Shown here: positions 10,521 to 22,400 of the stretch, piece by piece | How the letters are laid out: every line of letters starts with the position of its first letter | How positions within the stretch are numbered: the stretch's first letter is position 1 | NCBI GenBank assembly: GCA_948099385.1 | Contig: CANUEZ040000199.1 | Coordinates: 2,490,001 to 2,554,000 of the forward strand | Source of the DNA: Fasciola hepatica | Taxonomy: Eukaryota; Platyhelminthes; Trematoda; Plagiorchiida; Fasciolidae | Length of the DNA: 64,000 nucleotides | Reading direction: 5' to 3' | The notes under the pieces: model-generated | What the model was told of the DNA's origin: nothing | Databases searched by the model: none | Seen by the model: the letters and a program-made list of their open reading frames with translations, nothing else | Program-made: the position numbers and the translations under genes

Positions 10521-13348
10521 ATAAAATTCCACATGGCGCATCGATTATTCGATACACTCCGAACCGATCTCGGTTCTGACACTTTAATGGTGATGATGTT
10601 CCGCTTCGGTATATGTGGGCCTGATATTTCAATGGTTTTCTCCCTCTTCACCGCTTAGACTCAACAGACTGCTGTTAGTTTATTCACCTATTTTGGCAAG
10701 TATATTGCGAACACTTCACCACAAACCGCAGTGATATCATCAGCGAAGAGGTGGGGTTAATCTTGTCCTGATATAGATATATGGTGGTAATTCAGTTGTA
10801 AAGGAGAATGGATGATCATTCTAATTTGTTCTACGTGTTTGACACAGGTGATTTTGTACCAATTAATGGAAGATGAACATAGATGGATCGCATGAGAACA
10901 GTAGGTTTTTGACCACCAGAAACGCTCAGCTAGATGGACAAGCAGAGGTGATTCAGTTCATTCACTTGGCTACCAGCTGTTTGAGGGAATAACTGAGGCA
11001 GAGCAACTTTGTGGACCATCCAGGACTGGGATCTTACTGGGTAGTCCCCTATATCTGTTCGCATTTGTCTAAAAATAGGTTCTCTGATTTGCAAACTAAC
11101 TGGATGACAGTCGTGTATTAGTAACCGTTGTGTCTGTGTGCGGGCAGTGAAGCGGAACCAGCTGACTTTGGTGGGCGGTGGCGAACTTTCGGATGCTGCC
11201 GTGCTCAGGTGCTTTTTCCACTCTTAACGGTTGAGTAATCAACTAATCTAACCAAAGATGGCAAATTTACTCCACAACCCAAAACCAGTACACTTCTGAT
11301 GTTAGTGCACTCGCACATCTTTCGTTTGGTTTTCAGGGTATAGTGTGCTAGTTGCTCAGAACCTCGATAAAATAGGAGTTGAGTTCAATCACGATTACAG
11401 AGTGGGCGTCATAGAAGAAGTGAACGAATGATACTCTTTGGGGGGAGGGGGGATGGACAGTATTTTAAGTACGTCATTGAATTTGTCATTGGGTCATGCC
11501 ACATTATCATTCCAGTCGTTAGCTAGGCTGGTATGGTGGGCCACATCTACAGAGATTGACACATTTCAGAAGAAAGGAGTACCGTGGACACCGCATTCAA
11601 GCGGTTGTTGCTTCAGAGGTAAAGCGCAACAAACAAGCACAGCACTGAGAGCGAAAAAAACACCGCGAAAATAGTGCTCAAACCAGTGTAAAACTGAAAA
11701 TAATCATAATGGCAAAGGAAACTAGACCGTAGTTTCTCGTTGTTGATCAAACGGTCGTTCCCTCTAAGTGAAGACCCAGGTTCAAAATCTCGCCGCAGTC
11801 GGTCAAATTCCTCAATGCTAAAATAGTGTACCATTACTTTATGCTCACTGATCATTTTTCCTCATAATATTTTTAATTTCTCACCTTTCACTCAAGTCTG
11901 ACTCATTTTTCATGTTCTATCATGCAGCCCACCATAGACAGGATGAATAATGTAAGAGGTTCGAACCTCATTGTACACAAAGCAAAAGGAGTTTTGGTAC
12001 TTTGACAAACACTGCTTCGTTTCAGCAACATGCGTAACTTAGGAATCCAAGAAAGTAAGGCATACAGATAGTAAGTACGAATTCTTTGGGTGCTGAGCAT
12101 CCACCAAACTGCGTGTTGTGTTGTTGAAATACTCACGAAATTAAAAGCCATAAAAAATCCAACTATCGGTGACAAATGGACAGAGGTCTTAATTAACCGG
12201 AACAACACGCCACTTTAACCCACTTGATTGCAGTGACAAATGGATGAACACGAAAAAGCCGTTGGTCTTCAACTTCCCCATCCTTAGTGTAACCCGTTTC
12301 AGTGTTTATGATACTATTGTTTCAGTTAATAATACATCAAGATCATGAGACACAAAGGGAAAAGACAGTCTCCAAATTACAAGTATGGTTTGAAATCACT
12401 CAGATTTCAGCTAACAGAAGTAAGCACCGAAAAATGAAATACCTCGTGCATTCACCATTTGCGATTCTCAAATTCATGGATTCGTGAAACTTAATAACCA
12501 TTCTGTACTCGCATTTTTTTTCACAGATTCGTGAACATCCCAACATCCTTGAAAACCCTGAAGAAGTGTTTTCGTTTAGATTTTGTAGCTTTTTTAGTGT
12601 GTTTGTTCTCGACTGGTTCTAGAATCCAACCTGGCCAATGTTCGAAGAATTGTCGTATTACAAAATTTGAGAACCGTCACAGTTGAGGAGGCTGTTCTCT
12701 TTTACTTAAGAGGTACACAAAAGTACACACAAATGCCCTCCATTCGAATCAAAGAAAAGATCTTGTTGGTAAATCTAGGCGTTGATCTCTTCAAGGCACA
12801 TAAGTATTCCTGCTCAGTTGAGAATTTTATTTAGACTGACTATAAGATGCGGATAAATTTTCTTTGTTTGACACACCTGACAACCACAGCAAAGTAACTT
12901 GTTTATGACTGAAACCACCAAATTATGCAAGTTGTTCTAGCGGAAAGTCAATTAAGCCCCAGCAAAGAATGTACTCATAGAATAATCGTGAGTCATTTAC
13001 TCCATTCCGTGTACTTCGTGCCTTTTGACGTTAGAATAAAACATCATATCGAAGTAGGTCAACCGACAGAACACGCATATTTCAAAAAGTATAAATTGGC
13101 GGCGAATGTCTGGGTCTCTACTATATCCCCTAGAAATCTCGTCCGAACCTAAGTCTTTCACATCTTCCTCAGCTTTACGCAAGATGGGATTCCACTTCCG
13201 CACCTACGACTTTAGTATTCCAGCATACTTCGTTCTACTGTCCATGGTTCAGATTCGTCACCCATTTGATTGCTGAAGCTAAAAGCGAAATGGAGTTGTG
13301 TTATCTTTTCCTCATCGTGTCGACTGAAGTCAACGCCAAGTTACTCAC
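10521..13348. other. Mostly unassigned; weak exon and SINE-like hints
   Basis: A plus-strand B-box-like string (ggttcaaaatctcg, about 11782) may mark a decayed tRNA-derived SINE. On the minus strand a short hydrophobic frame (FRLIKTSVHLSPIVGFFMAF) ends at a good donor (gtgagt, about 12137), and a charged frame at 12997-13203 ends at gtaaat. Neither could be tied to neighbours. The rest shows nothing. Confidence 0.25.
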
Positions 13349-13483
13349 CATAATGAACATCATTTCCCAAATTCCAATCTAAAGTAACTCTCTCATAGCC
13401 GGAAGAGGGTGGGGGTGGGGGGGACAGGGGAAGAACTACACATGGCATTTTCCCCTCCACGGTGTCAGACCCAAGTTGTTCAT
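13349..13483 (-). CDS. Candidate proline-rich exon
   Basis: On the minus strand an AG (gaaag, weak pyrimidine tract) is followed by 44 codons and a very good donor (gtgagt). The peptide starts DEQLGSDTVEGKMPC, has a run of five prolines, and ends TLDWNLGNDVHYG. The proline run is the complement of a G-rich string on the plus strand (13407-13430). Its phase does not join directly to the exon at 13687-13776, so either a small exon lies between them or this one is false. Confidence 0.3.
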
Positions 13484-13686
13484 CTTTCATTTTGACAGAG
13501 CAGACAAACTTTAAAACAGCCAACTTTTATCCGTTTTATCAATGATCTAAGGACTTTAACTTTTTAAAAGAATGAATGATAAACTGGTTTCGCAGTTGTT
13601 GTATCATCTTATCATCCTGAAATAAGCCTTCAAACCCTGAAATTCAATTTCCTCATTTTTGTTTACTTTGTGCGTGTATGCCTTAC

Positions 13687-14172
13687 AGAGAGGTCTTCAT
13701 GAAATGAAATGAAATTTTGGGTTCACTTAGGAACGAAACCCATCCAATATCAAAGTCCTGCGGGGAAAAGCACGACCTGGGATAAGCCGAATAGAATATT
13801 TCACGTAGACTCACTTATAACAATGAAACAGGTCAACGCGTTATGTTTTGTTACTAGAAAATACTCACGCTGTATGCTGTTTTAAAGTTTTGCTTAGCGC
13901 ACAACTTTCCGGCAATGGTTCAGGATGAGGCACGTGGACAATTATGGTATCCTCAAGGGAATATTTGAGCAGTAATGATGATTCCGTGTCCACAATCCTA
14001 CGAACACTATCCAGAGACATTCCCCGTTTAGCAATAACAAATGATGCAATGGTTATGTTCTTGAATGGATGTTGCGAGGGAATGCTTACCTCATCAGCAG
14101 AACAAACCACTGGTGTATCGGAGCAACTATTAGCAATGATGGCCATGTGATTGGACGGGAGAATCACAGCAT
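13687..14172 (-). CDS. Candidate two-exon stretch of an unknown protein
   Basis: Exon 14172 down to 13869 follows caaattag, is open for 100 codons and ends at gtgagt in phase 2. Exon 13776 down to 13687 follows ggcttatcccag, supplies the single completing base and ends at gtaagg after 29 codons (contains PQDFDIGWVSFLSEPKISF). The intron is 92 bases. The first exon contains MAIIANSCSDTPVVCSADE and LLLKYSLEDTIIVHVPHPEP. Upstream, a frame ending CKMNCSLMEPTN could join through a 29-base intron (gtaccg...aaattag), a size known for the tiny introns of schistosome genes, but that link is weak. No family was recognised. Composition and two matched splice junctions favour a real gene fragment. Confidence 0.45.
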
Positions 14173-16559
14173 CTAATTTGGTTGGGCCTACATTACGGTA
14201 CTGTTAGTGGGTTCCATGAGTGAGCAGTTCATCTTGCACACAGTCGGAACTGTGTGGTTCACGAAGAAGACATTATTCAGGTGTAAATTATGTCTGAATG
14301 TTGCCAACTTCTCATAACACCGTCGTGTTTGGTAAAAGTGGGTTGTAAACTCAGTGTGACTCTTTCGTTTCAAATTTACTTCACTCCACTCACTTTGAGT
14401 GGTTGCCTGGGCTTAGATAAGGAGGTGTAATTTGATCTTTTCATTATTACTAAGTACTTACTTACTGCTCGTTGGTAAAGCTGCTGATTAAATCCGACGG
14501 CAAAACATACTATTGATTTGCATCCAGTTCATTCGGTTAGTTGAAGGGCAAAACGCAAAATGGAAATATTTGCCTGATCTCTCTCTGTGATTGGGACACG
14601 TTGTCCCTTTTCTGGGCCCATGGAACAAAACATAATGAATAAGGATAACTAATTTATGAGGATGCGAATGGGCGGGGCTCGGTACTCTACCTTATTAACA
14701 CCGGTGTCATGTGATATATTTTGTATCGTATATCTGCATATGTTTTGTGTATACAGGCGAGTGTGCGTCGGTCCGTTTTGCTATTTTTGATATGAACTGG
14801 ATTGTGTTCAGCGTCATTAGATTCCGCGAGTTTTCTTCTCGATCTTGTTCTATATTTGTTATTTTGAGTACTGAGCAGTGTCAGTGTGGCTCTAATTCTG
14901 TGTGTACGCCATGATGGGATTGGCGCAAAATAGCACCTTGTGATTGGAAGTTGTCCACTCCGAGTGATCAAGTTTCTATGAGTAGTATACGCTGTGCTAA
15001 ACCAGTAATCTTCCCCGAGGAGTTGCATGTGTTCAATCTGAAATGAAAAAAATTAGAAAATCACATGAGCTCGAAGCTCAGTAAGTGTCTTATCCCGTTT
15101 ACACTCTAACTCTGATCAGGCCGAAATGTGGTCGCCCTTACTTTGGCCGTTATAATTAACGAGTAACGTCCAACGCCATCAGAATAGTTGGGGCTAAATC
15201 TGAGTGAATATAATCCCGTGAATACAGAGGAGAATACTATCCTCCATGTGCTCAATAGTGTGTGCTACGAATGAAGTGTTTGAAACCTGAACGCCATGGT
15301 TAGCAACCAATACTAGAACACTCCTCTTTTCTTCTCACCGAACCTAAGCTGACCTACACTGTGGGTGTTTACCGGGCTGGTGCTTTTTACTCCCTTCATC
15401 GAAACATGAAGGGTGGAATCTCATAGGAATGGTTATTTAAATATATCTTTTTAATTGTTGTTTTAGGCTATCAAACCTAACCTGCGAATAAAGTGGGCAA
15501 ACTGAAAATCAAATTCTCGAAATGGTTCATCACACGATATTTACCCAAAACTCATCATTGAAAAATAATTGAAGCGCGCTGCACATGACTTGTCAGGAAT
15601 CGTCAGAGGTGGTCAACCACTGAGATGGCGATTTTTAACAAGGCAGTTGAATCAGCTATACAGAGTGTTTTGGTCTTTTTCCGAGGAGAGTCAAGCGTTC
15701 GAAAGGCTTGATGAATCGCTGAACAGATAGGTAAGTGAATTTGTCTTTTTGCATCTTCAAATCATTGAGTTGACTTACGAAAATATTCCCTGGTTTCGAA
15801 AACTATCTTTCTGGTGTTAAATGTATCAACGAAGTAGATTTGTTCAGCCACAAAAAGTGGGCAATTTTTCGAACAAATTACGCTTGTCCGAAGAATCCCA
15901 CGGAACACATGAAGAACAATACTAAGTGGCGAATAAACTCGTTCCCGGAGATCAATCTTGCCATTAAGTCACATTTCTTACGAACAATGTTAGGCAAAAA
16001 ACGGACTCATTACCTCATCTTCGGTCTTGTTTTGTCCACTTAACGAATGATACAACTTGACCAGGTCCATGCATGATTGGGAAACTGTTGTCCCATGTTT
16101 CGTCTTTATGACTGAATACTTTTGAACATCTTAACTTGGTGCATCTGTCAGCCCTACGTGTCAAAGAGCACCACCAATGTTAGCTGAGTTGAGAAGGTTT
16201 CGGAACAACTTCTTGTGCAATAGTTGACCATTTGTTTCACTCTAGTTATTGAGGAGATTCTAATCAATCTGTCCGGATACACTAACTTATAAATGAGGCT
16301 ACCGAATAGCAAAGATTATCACATGACCGCTGTGCAAAGAACAACCAGCACATGCACTCCACACTCACAATCAAACAGACAAACGCACACAGAGATGACA
16401 TCCTGAAGTTCGACGTTCTATTCGGAATCAACTGACCCCAAAGTATTAATTATCCCACCACACTTCCCTGTGGTGTGGTACCGTGACCACCGTCACTTCA
16501 ATTCGCGTCGCATCACAGTACATCACAATACATGACATCAAATCACACCGTACTAATTT
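14173..16559. other. No gene recognised
   Basis: A 113-codon minus-strand frame at 14687-15028 has no motif and no splice sites. The stretch 16320-16520 is rich in CA dinucleotides and CACA-type strings, like the 3' parts of Penelope elements elsewhere in the window, but no element body is attached. Confidence 0.3.
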
Positions 16560-16860
16560 ATCACGCATTATTAGTTAATAATCTATTCAATGGGTGATCC
16601 ACCGTATAAGTGAAGTCATAAAATAAAATATAGTACAGTATAATATAAAGCATAGGTTATTGAAGCGAAATAAAATGTAACCGTGCATAATAAATATAGT
16701 TCATGTTGAAAAAAATTACAAAAATCTAAAGTAATATATAGCAATACAACAATATGTAGAAGTACAATACAATACAAAAATGCGGCATGATTTATTGTTA
16801 TGAAAATATGAAAATAAATGTCCGTGCTAATTGTCATCTGATAGGATTCAGCTCTCATCG
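16560..16860. other. AT-rich low-complexity tract
   Basis: About 300 bases dominated by ata/taa strings. A minus-strand frame through it encodes only Ile/Leu/Phe/Tyr-rich peptide, as expected from composition alone. Confidence 0.5.
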
Positions 16861-17340
16861 GGCTTATACCCTTCCAATCCGATTGTCAAATGAAAGCCAT
16901 TTTGAATAACAGACTTGGAAATTGGTTCCCAGTTTGAACAGATCCCCACATTAATTGTGTTAAACTGCAGAAATGCATAATTTTCCGATTTGTTTTCGAC
17001 TGTGTTAGCTAGACTCATCATAGAAGAGATGCAGTATGCAAATTTGCTGAAGAGATTTAAAAGAACAGAAAACTGAAAGGCAAACCGCCCGCAATATAAG
17101 TATTTCTGCGGTGAAAACAAACTGCCTGGTGAGATGTTAATCTCTATAAAATCGATCTGTGGGGGAAAAAAGTCCAAGGCTGATTGGGGCGAACTACAAT
17201 TTGGTTTAATATTGGCCTTCATTACTATTTAGTATTGATTGTATAAGTATATCAGGGCTGAACGAGGCTCGGAGTATACCGAAGAATCGATGCGCCATTT
17301 GGTGTGGTTTTGAAAAATACTGTAATGCCAGAAACAGCGT

Positions 17341-17420
17341 TTTCGGTAGAAATTTTAATTAGCCGACTTTTCGATTACCGCGGGTAACCTTTTACAACGC
17401 AAGCTCTCAGTCAAATGATT
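17341..17420 (-). repeat. Penelope 3' terminal repeat with hammerhead-type motif
   Basis: Read on the minus strand: gttgtaaaaggttacc, cgc, ggtaatcGAAAag, then the shared tail aattaaaatttctaccg. The ggttacc/ggtaatc stem followed by GAAA matches stem II plus the second core box of the hammerhead motifs known in Penelope terminal repeats. The first core box (CTGANGA) is decayed, so catalysis is unlikely. Confidence 0.7.
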
Positions 17421-17664
17421 CTTAGGCAGTCGTCAGAAGCCAACGGAAGCTCCAGTCTGTTTGTGTACGTGTGTGTGTGTGTGTTAATGCTAGCATGTGC
17501 ATTGTTTAGGTGTGCCGTGGTTGGAGGGATTGGGCATCCCTTTCTCTCTTTCCCATTATCAGTGTCACTTATCGCTGGGTCATTTGAGGTCAAAGTTAAA
17601 TTGCGACCACCTGTGTGTTTGTTTTTCAATGAGCATAGAGCTGTCCAGATAACTGATACCCCCG

Positions 17665-19740
17665 CTCTTCGTTCCGATTAATGTATGTGGGGTGTGAGCC
17701 GATTGCCTAGGATTCGACTTACAGGCTCTCTGTGTACTTTCGAAATCCGGGTTGAACTTTGGTGTAGTCATATTCGATTTTGCTTCCTTCGGCTATAGCT
17801 TGAATTTCGATCGCTGAGTCTCACTCAAGTTTCGCTAAGGTCGTTCTGTTCTTTGGTCTAGGTTTTTCTTTTCTCATGTTTTATGTTACTCTGGTTCTCA
17901 ACTGTCTGCTAGTTTGTCCGTTATATTCAGCGAGGCATTTTTTGTACCTGATCTTGTAACGACAGTTGTTCTGGTCTTGCAAATGAGTTGGGTTCTTGCC
18001 TTTCTTGAGGTGACATTTCTCAGTGTTATCAATTAGGAAGAAAGTGAGGATATGATAATCTCTAAGACCTTTTTTTGGTTGCCTCCGAAGTCGCAGACCG
18101 ATACGGGATTCCGATGGAGGCCATCCCGTCTTTTCCTTCCATCTTTTCGTAGTTCTGATTTCTTTTTCCACATTTCACTTCTGATTAGGCTTGGTGGAAA
18201 GTGATTTTCTTGGAGGGCGCTGTTTGAGCGTTTCCCATTGTCCCTCCCGAGTGGCGTGGTCATCACAAAGACTTTGGATTCTATTGACTAGGGACGAAAC
18301 AAGTGCCTGCTTTACATATTGAGGACAAGCTGAGTCGAAGTGTAAGTACTTATCTGCGTAGGTTGGTTTTCGATAAACACTGGTAGCGAATTTTCGACAA
18401 TCGTTTACTCTCAGATGACAATCTAGAAAGTTGATGACTCTATTACTGTTTTCTGTTTCAACCGCGACTTTAATCGAATCACGGTGATTGTTGAGACAAC
18501 GGAGGAAATTATCCTTGTACTTGGACTTGATAGTAACAACAGTGTCATTAGCATATCTTAGATATCCACGTGGAGAGTTTCGGAAGTATGTTATTGCTTT
18601 GGATACAAGCGAACGTAGAGCGAGTTTGGCAATAATTGGAAACGCCGGGGATCCCGTGGCAAAACATCGGTTTGTCTGTATAGAATTTGTTTAAATATGA
18701 AGTATGTAAGAGTAAGACGGAGTTCTATACCAGGAATTATCTCGGAGGGAGCAGAGGACGCTTTTCTTCTAAGAAAATACCAGAGATCAGTGAAGAGTTT
18801 TAAAAATTTGGGCTGTGTTTTATTGGAACACTTGTGTATAGAGAGACCGCAACCAAACTTACGGCAGTTTTTTTGAAAGGCTGGTAAAATCGAATGCATC
18901 ACTGATGTGACTTAATATCAATTATCGATAAGGTTTTAATAGAGCACCGAGATATTTTGCCAATCTGTATGTCCCAAAATGTGTATAAACCACAATGGGG
19001 AGACTGGGTAGATACGGTTTGTGGATTTTTAGTAGACCACAAAACCTCCGGGGAATATTCGCCTTCACTGTTAAGGTAAATTATAGTGACTCTCCTAGTT
19101 TTTATTTCAAGCTTGACAGGTATTTGCTTGAGCTAGCTTTTGCCTTGTTTAGCGAGGCTTTCCATCTTTTCTCTTCAATTTTTCATAGGGCCCATTTTCC
19201 AGGTGTTCTAAGACTTTTAACTCATATTTTGATCTGTTTGGATGACCGTGATATTCCCCTTGTCGGCCTCTGTAATATGAATAGAAGAATCCTATTTTAT
19301 GGCCAACAAGGCTTCTCGTTCTTCTGGTGTGGTATTTGGTGCAATTTTTCCTTGGTTCTTGAGGATGCTACCTATCCTTAGCCTAACTTGACTGGCTTTC
19401 TCAGTTGGAAGTTTAGACAAAACCTGATCCAGTGTAGGAACTACTTCCTGAATTATCAGTGGTTTTCTGTGTAGATTTGAAGTTGAGACCTTTCGGTAGC
19501 AGCTGTAACTCTTTAGATGTCCGCAGTCTGTCTGATGGATTTATCACGAGACTTTCTGGATCAGCCACAAATCTGTGTCTAGTTTTCCTTATTGGCCCAG
19601 TTCCGGAGAATTCTTGGTTTGCTAGTTTGTCGAACTTATGTTGTTGTCGAGATTTGCAAGATCTAAAATAGTGTACTCTTCGTAGTTCGATGATGAATTG
19701 TACCTGTCTGAGGATATTTGATGGCCGGATCATTTGGGAC
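17665..19740 (-). pseudogene. Penelope-like reverse transcriptase / GIY-YIG endonuclease, decayed
   Basis: Read from high to low coordinates. The N-terminal domain includes INPSDRLRTSKELQLLPKGL (about 19550-19480), then EADKGNITVI (about 19270-19240), the reverse-transcriptase segment YRQTD (18680-18666), RYANDTVV (18558-18535), the motif SVYRKPTYADKYLHF (about 18382-18335), and the endonuclease segment AEYNGQTSRQL (about 17937-17905), followed by FRKYTES. In active members the catalytic motif is Y.DD; here the first Asp is Asn. The endonuclease motif GIY..YIG is also altered (YNG for YIG). Several stops and frameshifts interrupt the frame. The family normally makes one polypeptide of this order. 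Confidence 0.85.
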
Positions 19741-20283
19741 CATTTGGGTCAGAAAAAACAGTAGCCGGCTGTCATTGACAAACCCTGAAAGAACATATTA
19801 AAGCTTGATCACATACGCAGGTCTTTGGGGTTCGCCAGCTTTTGGCCTTCCTTGACTAGAACGATTAGTTTGTCAGCGGTCACCAAATTGGATGTTGCTT
19901 ATTCGTTTGAATGAGGTCAATGGTTTCTGCAAAAAGGAATTTACTCAGAAAAAAAGATAGTTCGATTTGGCTTCCTATCGGTTTGGCTCTATTCGAAGCC
20001 CCATCCAGCTTATCCATGAGGCTTTCTTGCAGCCTCTTCATTACTGTGTTGAAAGTAGACAATATACGCTCCCCAAAGTTTTATCTACTGGCTCATCATG
20101 GCAGTTCGTAATCAAAGCTAAAAAAAGCGTGAATAAATAGTAGTTGGACAAACAGGCGGAGAGACCACGAACCTTACGCAGCTGCTTGCAAGCAAGTCAC
20201 ATAGTGTGCGCCATCGATCCAATAAGGAAAGGGTGCAATAAAGAAAGGGACAACCATTTATTATTGTCACAGACACAGGGTGA

Positions 20284-20360
20284 TCGGTAGAAATTTTAAT
20301 TAGCCAATGTTTCGATTACCGCGGGTAACCTTTTTCAAGGCAAGTTTTCTATCAAATAAT
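20284..20360 (-). repeat. Penelope 5' terminal repeat with hammerhead-type motif
   Basis: Direct repeat of 17341-17420 at the other end of the element. Minus-strand reading: gccttgaaaaaggttacc, cgc, ggtaatcGAAAcattggc, aattaaaatttctaccg. The stem and GAAAC box are intact; the first box reads CTTGAAA where a working motif needs CTGANGA. This is the better preserved of the two copies. Confidence 0.75.
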
Positions 20361-20989
20361 AAACTGCCTTAAATCGGTCGACGAATATGGCACGGTTTTA
20401 TCCTAATTAGTACCCATATGTTATTAAACGAAGAGAATTTAAGAAAAGAAGCTACATTTTGCATTCTAGTGATGTTCGTCATCTTTCGCTGTGGTTCTCT
20501 AATGATCAATGAGACTGACTGAAAACGAGGTCGCCTTTATTCTGTACATAAAGAGCAAACCCGGAAAAACGTTATGAACGTTGAACGAAAATATTTTATG
20601 AGCTTGTGGTCCTTTTGTCATTATTTTTGCTCATTTTCTTGTAACACATAAAGTATTCGGAGTTATCTATATGAGTAGCATATTTACTCATGTATAATAT
20701 GATGCGTAACACAATAAAAACGCCCAATTCATAAATGAAACCAGGAAAATCTCAACGTAAAGCTGTCTCATCCTTGTTAAGAACCATCGAATGCAGTGAA
20801 CATTCATAGAGGCTACGCGGAAACTCAGTACCTATGTAGGTTATTGTTAGAAAAGGTATGCCTTTGTTCACCTCTATGAAGGAGTCAGAGTTTATTGCCC
20901 TGCGGATAACAGGTTGTTACTTTTGAAGGGCCATTAACAGAAGGAAGCTACATTCCGTGTTGTTGATGTTGAACAAACCCTGGAGAATC

Positions 20990-21165
20990 TTTCAGGGAAG
21001 TGAGTTGGTCATTTTTTTCTACTCACAGTCATTCACCCCGGGTTCGAGTCTCATTTGGAGGCTCATAGAATGCGAATTACCGATGAGGATTCCTAATAAG
21101 GATAAATATTTAGTCGTACGGTGAGTGTCTCCAAGGATTTTGTTTGCAATTTTTAGCATTTATAC
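20990..21165 (+). repeat. Possible decayed tRNA-derived SINE with hammerhead-like core
   Basis: A pol III B-box-like string (ggttcgagtctc, 21041-21052) is followed 30 bases on by cgATGAGgattcc taataa ggataAAtattt and agtc. The order B box, then ATGAG-stem-loop-(G)AAA, then GTC is that of the schistosome alpha SINE/hammerhead family. The A box is not clear and several core bases are changed. A weaker relative of the copy at 50365. Confidence 0.4.
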
Positions 21166-22095
21166 AATATAAAGGGGCCATTTGTCTGGTGAAGTAAAAT
21201 TAAATGGGTTCGTTTTTGCGCAGTAGTTGAATGAAACCGACCAGCATAGCCCACTGCTTATCGGTGATAATTTTTAATAGAAAATCTAGCCGGATTATTT
21301 TACAAAGCTTATTTCTCCTGTTCTGTCGAGTTTGTTTGTTCGTTTGTTTGTTCAACTGAATTGATCTCTTTTTTGGGGCAGTTCAGCAAACCTGGCGGAG
21401 CATTTAAAACCACTTTGATGGGTTTAAATAACCCGTTCAAAGTTGCAGAAGCAAATTATGTGAATGCAGGAAGACCAGCCATTTTAAATATGCAAAACCA
21501 TTAATTAAATCTGACTTCAAGTTGACGGGAAGATAAATGGACTGAAAACAACTGACCAATGGGAAAATCAGCATATTGGTAAAAGGGGTGGGTTTATTAC
21601 TAAAGAAAGAGAAATGGGGGAAAGTACATTGTGTCCTGTTCTTATTCAATGGCCACAGAACACGTAATTGTGGAAAATAATTTATCTGTGGGGATGTACG
21701 TGTAACCCCAACCGCAGCCAGCAAGTTAGCCGCAAACTAGCCAGTAAGGAAGCTGGTAAGTGAATCAGCAAGCATGTAAAAGATCTGAGCTACATGGGCT
21801 CTCACGAACAAATGGATATGGTCAGTCGACACAGAAAGATCGGTCAGTCAGTGCTGGACCTGTGGGCGCGTTATTTTTGCCTTCTGTGAAGAGGCCACCC
21901 TATCACCAAAAGGCAAACGGAGTTACCGTTGGACAACAGGGGTTGAAGATAGCACAAGGGAGAGTGAATAGGAGAAAAAATATGAGAAAGCAGAACCGAC
22001 GGTTGCTTTCCGTGGAAGGATGTTACTGGACAAAAGATTCGAAGCCGTAATTTTACCTGGTTCGTGTGTGTGAAGAACCCATGGGCAGCTTGTAA
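21166..22095. other. No gene recognised
   Basis: A minus-strand frame of 95 codons (21437-21724) and a plus-strand frame of 96 codons (21760-22050) carry no recognised motif. The plus one starts just after repeated gcaagt/gccagt strings. Confidence 0.3.
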
Positions 22096-22400
22096 TTAAA
22101 GTTTCGGTCTCAGAAGAAGTAAGCTATGATCGTTCGTAGTAATGAGGCCTGTCAGTCTAAGGGAGAATAACTGAGAACTATTGGTGATCACTTTATCTAA
22201 CACGGGATTTGTTTTTCTGAGGGAGTTGCTGAAATTCGGCAAACCGGAAAAAGGCGAGTGAGTGCTAACATGATTGAATCCATCAACAAAAATGCGTAAA
22301 TTTTCATCTGAAGGAGGATTTATTATTGATATACGTGTATTGTAGAAGTAGTCAATGTTTGACGGTGTGCAAATGGAGTCGACATACATGTTAGTTATAA
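22096..22400 (-). pseudogene. CR1-type retrotransposon endonuclease fragment
   Basis: The minus-strand frame contains KTNPVLDKVITNSSQLFSL followed by TTNDHSLLLLRPKL. This is the C-terminal end of the apurinic-like endonuclease of CR1/Jockey-type non-LTR elements, where LDLV.TN and SDHSLL are the conserved motifs. It aligns residue by residue with the copy at 30240-30360 (NPVLVVIIANHPELFPL ... SDHYLLLSRPN), so both come from one family. The catalytic Asp-His pair is present (DH). The usual GDFN motif upstream is damaged (VDGFN). Only this fragment is recognisable. Confidence 0.7.

Larger units (their letters stand above)
17341..20360 (-). mobile_element. Penelope-like retroelement, nearly full length, with repeats at both ends
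   Basis: A direct repeat of about 75 bases (begins cggtagaaattttaattagcc) lies at both ends, at 17343 and 20284, like the terminal repeats of Penelope-like elements. Between them the minus strand encodes the family's reverse transcriptase and GIY-YIG endonuclease in the expected order. About 3.0 kb in all. The two repeats differ at several positions and the coding region is broken by stops and shifts, so the copy is old and inactive. No target-site duplication was established. Confidence 0.85.

Noticed and set aside
14687..15028. 113-codon minus-strand frame
   Set aside because: The opposite strand is open as well, there is no motif, and the peptide is rich in residues expected by composition.
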